Origin: Paenibacillus_E violae | Lineage (GTDB): Bacteria; Bacillota; Bacilli; Paenibacillales; NBRC-103111 | Assembly: GCF_032461945.1 (NCBI RefSeq) | Contig: NZ_JAWCUD010000006.1 | Location: 1 to 64,000 of the forward strand | Direction: 5' to 3' | DNA length: 64,000 bases | Program-made: the position numbers and the translations under genes | The notes under the pieces: generated by a model | What the model saw: only the letters and a program-made list of their open reading frames with translations | Database searches by the model: none | Told to the model about the DNA's origin: nothing | In this document: in pieces, positions 58,471-64,000 of the stretch | Layout: each line of letters starts with the position of its first letter | Position numbering within the stretch: the first letter of the stretch is position 1

Positions 58471-59983
58471 GAATGTCATCCCCTTTTGGCGGATCTGGTC
58501 TTTGTCCAGAGGGCTGTCGAATCGTATTCATCCTTCCGGTAAATTTAGGGCGGGTCCGCATGGACCAGATAGGTGCACGGATGATCACATCTTTCAACTC
58601 TTTTGCTTTAATCGGCGCAAGTGGTTGAAGGTAAGGAACGCCAAGCGACCTTAAGGAGCAGAGGTGGATCACGATAACAATAAATCCAAGCATGAGTCCA
58701 AGCAGCCCTAGAATTCCCGATAAAATCATGATGGGAAATCGAAGCATTCGCAAAGCGATGCCTGTGGAATACTGCGGCATCATGAAGGAGGCGATTCCCG
58801 TGATAGCCACCACCATGACCATTGGAGCCGACACCAAACCCGCGGAGGTTGCGGCTTGACCGATGACGAGCGCGCCTACGATACTAACAGCGGCACCTAC
58901 CTGCTTAGGGAGACGAACGCCGGCTTCGCGGAGCGCTTCAAAAGAAATTTCCATGAGAAGAGCTTCAACGAGTGCGGGAAACGGAATATCTTCTCTGGAC
59001 TTCGCAATGCTTAGCAAGAGAGATGTGGGAACCATCTCTTGATGAAAGGTCAAAATTGCCACATACAAAGATGGAAGCAGCAGTGTTATGAAAAAAAACA
59101 TATAGCGCAGCCATCGAATTAAGGTACCGATAATAAATCTTTGATAATAGTCCTCTGGCGATTGCAAAAGCGAGAACAGCGTGGCTGGCGCTATCAAAGC
59201 AAATGGCGTTCCGTCTACGAGAATCGCTGTACGGCCTTCCAGAAGCGCCGCGGAGACAACATCCGGACGTTCTGTTACTTGAATTTGTGGAAAAGGAGAC
59301 AGCGGATGATCTTCAATTAAACCCTCGATATATCCGCTTTCCAGAATGCCGTCGATTTCAATTTCGGCAATCCGTTGTTCAACTTCCTGAATGAGCCCCT
59401 CATTGGCGATGCCCTCCATGTAAATAACGACGACTTCCGTGCGTGTGTGTTTTCCTACTTTGTACGAAACCATTTTGAGGGAAGGACTTTTAATTTTCCT
59501 CCGAAGCATAGCTGTATTAACAGACATTGTTTCGGTAAATCCCTCGCGTGGTCCGCGAATAACGGATTCTGCCGACGGTTCCTCAATGTTTCTCTTTTCC
59601 CAGTGAGCAAGACCTAGCGAGTATGCCAGAGGGATTCCGTCGATGAGAAGTTCGACATTGCCTACAGAAAGATGAGCAATGATGTCTGAGAATGTCGAAG
59701 TCTCCTTGACGTCCGAGATGGAAATAATGGATGACAGTTCCTTTTCCGTGTAATTCCATTCTTCTATTGTCTCGCTAAGTAAAGGACTTAGGACGTTTCG
59801 ATCCAATGCTTCAAGATTAACCATCCCTTCGATATAAACGATGAGGGCTCTGGTTGTTCCTCCAATAAGGAAATCGTGGAAATTGACATCTTTGCATTTT
59901 GTATATATAACCTGAAGAGTTCGAAGGTTATCATCGAGTGAGTAGGAAACAGTTTCCAATGAATTCGACAAACTTGCATCCAT
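58463..59983 (-). CDS. GerAA-family germinant receptor A subunit (506 aa)
   Basis: Large A subunit with a cytoplasmic N-terminal domain (about 1-235) followed by about five helices. Seen: GTTRALIVYIEGMVN, VEVVVIYMEGIANEGLI-like repeats, the ISDV motif region, and the membrane-proximal PFPALVEALLMEISFEALREAGVRLP, a hallmark of GerA family A subunits. The ATG follows TAAGGAGCG. First gene of the operon A-B-C-D-B. Forespore (sigma-G) expression is expected, though no promoter was clear. Confidence 0.94.
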   Translation of the reverse strand: MDASLSNSLETVSYSLDDNLRTLQVIYTKCKDVNFHDFLIGGTTRALIVYIEGMVNLEALDRNVLSPLLSETIEEWNYTEKELSSIISISDVKETSTFSDIIAHLSVGNVELLIDGIPLAYSLGLAHWEKRNIEEPSAESVIRGPREGFTETMSVNTAMLRRKIKSPSLKMVSYKVGKHTRTEVVVIYMEGIANEGLIQEVEQRIAEIEIDGILESGYIEGLIEDHPLSPFPQIQVTERPDVVSAALLEGRTAILVDGTPFALIAPATLFSLLQSPEDYYQRFIIGTLIRWLRYMFFFITLLLPSLYVAILTFHQEMVPTSLLLSIAKSREDIPFPALVEALLMEISFEALREAGVRLPKQVGAAVSIVGALVIGQAATSAGLVSAPMVMVVAITGIASFMMPQYSTGIALRMLRFPIMILSGILGLLGLMLGFIVIVIHLCSLRSLGVPYLQPLAPIKAKELKDVIIRAPIWSMRTRPKFTGRMNTIRQPSGQRPDPPKGDDIHD

Positions 59984-60145
59984 GAGAACGCTCCTTAGAT
60001 GTGATAATTATCTGTTTGTCCAATTAAGCTGGTTGCTAAACCAATTCTTCGAGGAACGATCAAACAAAAAAATTAGCGAATTTTGGATAAAATAGTGTTG
60101 TAAAGTAAAAATATGTATGGAGTCTGAAAAATTAATCGAAACTTG

Positions 60146-60173
60146 TGAAACGTGATGGGCGTTCATCCGTATC
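60146..60173 (+). promoter_or_regulatory. ECF (sigma-W-like) promoter before the terD genes
   Basis: TGAAAC (60146-60151) with CGTATC (60168-60173) at a 16-bp spacer closely matches the TGAAAC-N16-CGTATA consensus of sigma-W and related ECF factors. It lies 48 bases ahead of the first terD gene. Confidence 0.8.
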
Positions 60174-60220
60174 AAAGTATTGAGCGTACTACAAAACAAG
60201 TTGTGAAGGAGGTGGCCTGA

Positions 60221-60820
60221 TTGACTATCAGTTTGGTCAAAGGTCAAAAGATCGATTTAACAAAAGGGAATGCCGGTCTTACTAAAGTAGTTGTAGGTCT
60301 CGGATGGGATCCTGCTGTAATTGAGAAAAAAGGCTTTTTCGGAACGAAGAAAACAGCAGTTGAGATCGATTGCGATGCTTCAGTGATTTTATTGGATGCG
60401 AATGGTAAACTGACAAAAGAGAAAAATGTCGTGTACTTCGCGAATTTGCAAAGTCCCGATGGCTCCGTTGTTCACTCCGGAGATAACCGTACAGGTGAAG
60501 GCGATGGCGATGATGAGCAAATTTCGGTTAATTTGAGTCAAGTGCCTGCGGACGTTAGTAAAATCATTTTCGTCGTAAATATCTACGATTGTGTTAATAG
60601 AAAACAGGATTTCGGTCTGGTTCAATCCGCTTACATTCGAATTCTGAATGATTCTAATAAACAAGAATTGGTTAAGTTTAATCTAACTGATAGTTACGCT
60701 GGTAGAACCTCTTTAATCGTTGGTGAAATTTACCGCCATAGTGGTGAATGGAAATTTAATGCGATTGGTGAAGGCAGTACGGATACGACAATTGGTCAAT
60801 TAGTTAAACGTTACACATAA
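60221..60820 (+). CDS. TerD-family stress protein, divergent copy (199 aa)
   Basis: Calcium-binding stress protein family linked to tellurite and envelope stress. The core GLTKVVVGLGWD and the calcium-binding HSGDNRTGEGDGDDEQI are intact. In the N-terminal part VEIDCDASVILLD replaces the usual FDLDAS, with an insertion (IEKKGFFGTKK). The C-terminal YRHSGEWKFNAIGEG matches the family. TTG 60221 follows AAGGAGGTGG. First of three tandem terD genes behind an ECF promoter. Confidence 0.92.
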   Translation: MTISLVKGQKIDLTKGNAGLTKVVVGLGWDPAVIEKKGFFGTKKTAVEIDCDASVILLDANGKLTKEKNVVYFANLQSPDGSVVHSGDNRTGEGDGDDEQISVNLSQVPADVSKIIFVVNIYDCVNRKQDFGLVQSAYIRILNDSNKQELVKFNLTDSYAGRTSLIVGEIYRHSGEWKFNAIGEGSTDTTIGQLVKRYT

Positions 60821-60848
60821 TCCACTATACAAAGCGAGGTCATTATCC

Positions 60849-61430
60849 ATGGCGATTTCATTATCTAAAGGTCAAAAAGTTGATTTGACAAAATCAAACC
60901 CAGGTCTGACGAAAGTGGTTGTTGGCTTAGGCTGGGACACGAATAAATACGATGGCGGTAAAGATTTCGATCTAGATGCTTCCATTTTCTGTGTGAACGC
61001 AGCTGGCAAAGTGAATTCTGAAGCTGACTTCATTTTCTATAACAACCGCAAAAATGCGAATGGATCCATTGTTCATAACGGTGACAACCGTACAGGTGCT
61101 GGAGACGGGGATGATGAGCAAGTTAGCGTGGATTTGGCTAATATACCGGCTGAAACAGAAAAGATTGCATTCTGTATCACGATCCATGAAGCGGATGTAA
61201 GAAGCCAAAACTTCGGACAAGTATCCAATGCTTATGTGCGTATCCTTAACGAAGGATCTGGCGCGGAATTGATCCGTTACGATCTTGGCGAAGACTTCTC
61301 TATCGAAACAGGCGTAGTAATTGGTGAGTTGTACCGTCACAGTGGCGAGTGGAAATTCAGCGCAATCGGAAGCGGCTACAAAGATGGTCTTGGTGGACTA
61401 GCTCGTGATTACGGCTTGCAAACTTCCTAA
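60849..61430 (+). CDS. TerD-family stress protein (193 aa)
   Basis: Standard TerD protein. FDLDASIFCVN, the calcium-binding GDNRTGAGDGDDEQVSVDL and YRHSGEWKFSAIGSG are all present. It follows the first copy by 28 bases. ATG 60849 has AAAGCGAGG upstream. About two-thirds of positions look shared with the third copy. Confidence 0.95.
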   Translation: MAISLSKGQKVDLTKSNPGLTKVVVGLGWDTNKYDGGKDFDLDASIFCVNAAGKVNSEADFIFYNNRKNANGSIVHNGDNRTGAGDGDDEQVSVDLANIPAETEKIAFCITIHEADVRSQNFGQVSNAYVRILNEGSGAELIRYDLGEDFSIETGVVIGELYRHSGEWKFSAIGSGYKDGLGGLARDYGLQTS

Positions 61431-61462
61431 TAAGTCAAAAATATTCTAAGGAGCTGTTGGAT

Positions 61463-62050
61463 ATGGCAATCAGCTTGTCCAAAGGTCAAAGAATTGACTT
61501 AACCAAAACAAACCCCGGTTTAACGAAGGCGATTATCGGTTTAGGCTGGGATACCAACAAGTATTCTGGCGGTCATTCTTTCGATTTAGATGCCTCGGCC
61601 TTTCTGCTGCATGCTGACAATAAGGCCAAAGGCATTGAAGATTTTATCTTTTATAACAATTTGGTTGGTGCAAATGGTTCGGTTCAACATACGGGAGACA
61701 ACCGGACTGGTGATGGAGACGGCGATGACGAGCAGATTAAGGTTGATTTCTCGAAAATCCCTGCGCATATTCACCGTATCGGTATTGCCGTAACCATCCA
61801 TGATGCAGCAAGCCGCAATCAGAATTTCGGACAAGTGTCCAATGCATTTGTTCGTCTTTTCGATGAAGTAACAAGTCAAGAAATTTTACGCTATGATCTA
61901 GGTGAAGATTTTTCAATTGAAACTGCGGTTGTCATTTGTGAGTTATACCGAGACAGCCAAGGTCAGGAATGGAAATTCCAAGCGGTTGGAAGTGGCTTCC
62001 AAGGCGGTCTTCAAGCATTATGCAAAAATTATGGACTTGATGCGGAGTAA
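61463..62050 (+). CDS. TerD-family stress protein (195 aa)
   Basis: Third tandem TerD. SFDLDASAFLLH, GDNRTGDGDGDDEQIKVDF and YRDSQGQEWKFQAVGSG are visible; the last segment has a two-residue insertion. ATG 61463 follows AAGGAGCTG; the TTG two codons upstream lies in frame but is less likely. Tandem terD copies commonly form the yceCDE-like block ahead of a TerC gene. Confidence 0.94.
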   Translation: MAISLSKGQRIDLTKTNPGLTKAIIGLGWDTNKYSGGHSFDLDASAFLLHADNKAKGIEDFIFYNNLVGANGSVQHTGDNRTGDGDGDDEQIKVDFSKIPAHIHRIGIAVTIHDAASRNQNFGQVSNAFVRLFDEVTSQEILRYDLGEDFSIETAVVICELYRDSQGQEWKFQAVGSGFQGGLQALCKNYGLDAE

Positions 62051-62064
62051 AGCTTAAACTAGGT

Positions 62065-62095
62065 GGGGTGGTGCAGTTTAGGCATCACCCCTTTG
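62065..62095 (+). terminator. Possible terminator after the third terD
   Basis: GGGGTGGTGC pairs with GCATCACCCC (G-T wobble), then CTTTGC. The T-run is short, so it may only attenuate transcription into terC. Confidence 0.5.
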
Positions 62096-62130
62096 CTAGC
62101 CAATAGGCATACTTCATCCAGGCACTAGCA

Positions 62131-62286
62131 AGATATGCTGGAATATAACTGGGAAATCACTTCTCCATCGAGACAGCTATAGTTGCAGGAGAATTATATA
62201 GATACGGCGCAGCGTGTAAATTAAGCGCAATTGGATCTGACTCCTCAGATGGGTATGAGAATGGGTTGCAGGCAGTAAATACTAGG
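62131..62286 (+). pseudogene. Decayed 3' fragment of a fourth terD gene
   Basis: From 62151 the frame reads LGNHFSIETAIVAGELYRYG, then continues to SAIGSDSSDGYENGLQAVN, which lines up with LGEDFSIETAVVICELYRD and AVGSGFQGGLQAL of the intact neighbour. Just before this, an in-frame TAA and a broken RYDLGE segment are seen. No start codon or calcium-binding motif survives. It is a remnant of a fourth tandem copy between terD3 and terC. Confidence 0.8.
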
Positions 62287-62311
62287 GAAAATTACAGGAG
62301 GGTCAAGGCGC

Positions 62312-63055
62312 ATGGCAGATTTTTTTCAAAGTTTCATCAATAACTTTCTTAGTTTTTTTAGCTGGGAAGTGTTATCGGAAACAGTGACAGATCCCGTAAA
62401 CTGGGGGATTATCGGTACACTTGTTATCTTAGAGGGCTTGCTTTCGGCGGATAATGCGTTAGTACTAGCGGTTATGGTTAGACACTTACCTAAGGAACAG
62501 CAGAAAAAGGCGTTATTTTACGGACTTATTGGTGCTTACATCTTTAGATTTGTAGCTATCGGTGTGGGTACTTTCTTAGTTCAAATTACATGGATTAAAG
62601 TACTTGGTGGTCTTTATCTCCTCTGGATCGCAATCAGTAATCTCTTCTTCAAGAAACATGAAGAGGATGAGAATGGTGAAGTGAAGAACAAAGGTCTTTC
62701 CTTCTGGCGTACAGTATTAGCGGTAGAAGTGATGGATATTGCATTTAGTGTAGACAGCGTGCTTGCTGCTTTTGGTGTCAGCGAAAAGGTGTGGGTACTG
62801 TTCCTCGGAGGTATTTTGGGCGTACTCATGATGAGAGGTGTGGCGCAAGTCTTCTTGAAATTAATTGATAAAATTCCGGAATTGGAAAAAACAGCGTTCA
62901 TTCTTATTATCGTGATCGGTCTTAAGATGATTGCCGGCGCATTTGGTATCCATATCTCCCATGTTCTTTTCTTCTCCGTGATTATTGCTTTGTTTGGCGG
63001 AACGATTATTCTCAGCCTACTTCGCAATAAGAACAAAACGGAATCTCACAACTAA
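62312..63055 (+). CDS. TerC-family integral membrane protein (247 aa)
   Basis: About seven transmembrane helices. Family core: ILEGLLSADNALVLAVMVRHLP and EVMDIAFSVDSVLAAFGVS, carrying the conserved acidic residues thought to bind metal. TerC proteins handle manganese or support exported-protein metallation in Bacillales, often next to terD. ATG 62312 follows ACAGGAGGG. It could be read from the terD promoter or from an unseen internal one. Confidence 0.95.
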   Translation: MADFFQSFINNFLSFFSWEVLSETVTDPVNWGIIGTLVILEGLLSADNALVLAVMVRHLPKEQQKKALFYGLIGAYIFRFVAIGVGTFLVQITWIKVLGGLYLLWIAISNLFFKKHEEDENGEVKNKGLSFWRTVLAVEVMDIAFSVDSVLAAFGVSEKVWVLFLGGILGVLMMRGVAQVFLKLIDKIPELEKTAFILIIVIGLKMIAGAFGIHISHVLFFSVIIALFGGTIILSLLRNKNKTESHN

Positions 63056-63131
63056 AAAGAGCGCATAATTGAAACTGTGCATCATATCTTTGAATAAGAG
63101 GATCTCAACTCATTCAAAGAAGGTGCACAGC

Positions 63132-63233
63132 ATGATAATAGGCGGGTTTATACTCTTTGGAATCATTCTCGTGCTCATTGTCGTCGCAGCCTCTGAAAAA
63201 GCAGAATCTGTGTCCAAATTTATCGATAAATAG
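63132..63233 (+). CDS. Small single-helix membrane peptide (33 aa)
   Basis: Too short for most gene callers. The ATG has AAAGAAGGTG upstream. The product MIIGGFILFGIILVLIVVAA is a single hydrophobic helix followed by SEKAESVSKFIDK, a short charged tail. It lies between terC and a terminator. The coding call rests on the ribosome binding site and the coherent helix. Confidence 0.55.
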   Translation: MIIGGFILFGIILVLIVVAASEKAESVSKFIDK

Positions 63234-63241
63234 ACACCTAT

Positions 63242-63267
63242 GAAACCTGTAAAGGTTTCTTTTTTTT
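63242..63267 (+). terminator. Rho-independent terminator
   Basis: GAAACCT pairs with AGGTTTC around GTAA, followed by eight T residues. Confidence 0.88.
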
Positions 63268-63333
63268 GATTCGATTTGGTAGAATATAAAGGTAGAGTCG
63301 AAAAGAAGGCAGTTAAGAAAAAGGAGCTGTAAC

Positions 63334-63942
63334 ATGCTGCAATTAAGCGATAGTCAGCTTGCAACAATGTGGACTCAAGGGGATTCCAAAGCGTTCAGCC
63401 GACTTCTTGAGCTGTATAAGGACAGAATTTACCGTTTAGCCTATCGGATACTGCGCAACAAATCGGATTCGGAGGATGTCGTACAAGAGACTTTTTTACG
63501 GGCGTATCAGCACTCCCATCGCTTTGACGCAAGCAAAAATTTCTCTACTTGGATTTTTAGCATTGGCAAAAATGTGACCATTGATTTTTTGCGTAAAAAG
63601 AAGGCGGAGTTGTCCATGGATACGAATCCAAATCCGTTTCAAGATGCGCTGCCTTTTTATGATAAGCTGACAAGCCTTGAGAAAACACCTGAACTTCAAT
63701 TAATTGAGCAAGAAACAGCCGAACAGGTAGAACTGATGATTCGCGAATTGCCCGATAAATATAAAACGCTGATCGTGTATAAATACTTTTTAGATATGTC
63801 TCTGGAAGACATTAGCAAAGAAGTGAACTTACCTGTTACGACGATTAAAACAAGGCTCTTTCGCGGCCGAAACTACATTAAACGTAAGTGGGGTTCGCTA
63901 TTCTTTATGCTGCAGAGCCTAACATCGGTTATTATTTTTTAA
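63334..63942 (+). CDS. ECF-type RNA polymerase sigma factor (202 aa)
   Basis: Two-domain extracytoplasmic-function sigma. Region 2 (about residues 20-92) has RIYRLAYRILRNKSDSEDVVQETFLRAYQ and FSTWIFSIGKNVTIDFLR; region 4 (about 130-185) has ELPDKYKTLIVYKYFLDMSLEDI and NLPVTTIKTRLFRGRNYIK. It is closest in pattern to sigma-W/sigma-M-type factors. The C terminus carries an extra hydrophobic tail (LFFMLQSLTSVIIF), which is unusual. ATG 63334 follows AAAAAGGAG. A downstream gene begins 33 bases later, the normal place for an anti-sigma factor. Confidence 0.93.
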   Translation: MLQLSDSQLATMWTQGDSKAFSRLLELYKDRIYRLAYRILRNKSDSEDVVQETFLRAYQHSHRFDASKNFSTWIFSIGKNVTIDFLRKKKAELSMDTNPNPFQDALPFYDKLTSLEKTPELQLIEQETAEQVELMIRELPDKYKTLIVYKYFLDMSLEDISKEVNLPVTTIKTRLFRGRNYIKRKWGSLFFMLQSLTSVIIF

Positions 63943-63975
63943 ACCTATCATTCTAGTAGACAGAGGAGCATCCGA

Positions 63976-64000
63976 ATGAGCACTTCCAAAATTGAAGCAC
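63976..64000 (+). CDS. Start of a gene behind the sigma factor, possibly its anti-sigma factor (partial)
   Basis: ATG at 63976 follows AGAGGAGCATCCG. Only eight codons (MSTSKIEA) are in the window. Position behind an ECF sigma gene suggests an anti-sigma factor, but the visible residues prove nothing. Confidence 0.45.

Noticed and set aside
63110..63367. Two minus-strand open frames before the sigma gene
   Set aside because: They run antisense through the terC terminator and the small membrane peptide without ribosome binding sites.

Overview
This window reads as a chromosomal segment of an endospore-forming Gram-positive bacterium of the Paenibacillus type. The evidence is a 16-gene tRNA block in the same order as the Bacillus trnD cluster, two small acid-soluble spore protein genes (sspI and an alpha/beta type), a GerA-type germinant receptor operon, two tiny YjcZ-like proteins, a YheC/YheD spore-coat ATP-grasp protein, a Lia-type envelope-stress operon, and frequent GTG/TTG starts with strong AGGAGG-type ribosome binding sites. 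No prophage, insertion sequence or CRISPR array was seen. The window starts inside a 23S rRNA gene and ends eight codons into a gene that follows an ECF sigma factor gene.

Layout. 1-1790: end of an rrn operon and 16 tRNAs closed by a strong terminator. 1.8-9 kb: a YjcZ-like peptide, a methyltransferase, a ROK regulator, an alpha/beta hydrolase, an MFS transporter and an OmpR-type two-component system whose kinase appears to start at CTG. 9.3-14.3 kb: a molybdenum block with a fused membrane-heme and Mo-cofactor oxidoreductase followed by a MOSC protein, mobA, moaA and moeA. 14.4-17.1 kb: a second YjcZ-like peptide, an Eis-like acetyltransferase and a secreted 3D-domain protein under a c-di-AMP riboswitch. 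17.4-21.6 kb: liaI, a LiaH-like gene, liaF, liaS and liaR, then signal peptidase I. 21.7-31.3 kb: housekeeping and envelope genes including zwf, prfC, a spore-coat-type glycosyltransferase with a YheC/D protein, and an EAL protein. 31.5-35.6 kb: a LacI-controlled operon with two Gfo/Idh/MocA dehydrogenases and a ThuA protein. 36-42 kb: sspI, a KtrA/C-like potassium channel regulator, a SpoU methylase, a LysR/YeiH divergent pair, and an epoxide-hydrolase-like gene divergent from an AraC gene. 42.5-45.7 kb: an AT-rich three-gene envelope cluster (GT28 glycosyltransferase, NodB deacetylase, TVP38 membrane protein). 46-52 kb: an isolated rpmF, then a YesN-like AraC regulator with an LplABC-type sugar ABC transporter. 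52.6-54.8 kb: an ATP-dependent DNA ligase, an alpha/beta SASP, and a LysM-CAP secreted protein under a second c-di-AMP riboswitch. 54.8-60 kb: a five-gene GerA-type operon with two B subunits and a D-like subunit. 60.2-64 kb: three tandem terD genes with an ECF-type promoter, a decayed fourth terD, terC, a tiny membrane peptide and an ECF sigma gene.

How the parts may fit. Envelope homeostasis recurs. Two riboswitches of the ydaO (c-di-AMP) class sit in front of secreted cell-wall proteins, and a KtrA/C-like protein, a known type of c-di-AMP receptor, is in the same window. The Lia system, signal peptidase, TerD/TerC block with a sigma-W-like promoter, and the GT28/NodB/TVP38 cluster also fit envelope stress. 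The molybdenum genes form a coherent cofactor-plus-enzyme unit. Three non-coding islands (8.85-9.27, 15.9-16.28 and 35.65-35.97 kb) share degenerate repeat words and have no assigned role.
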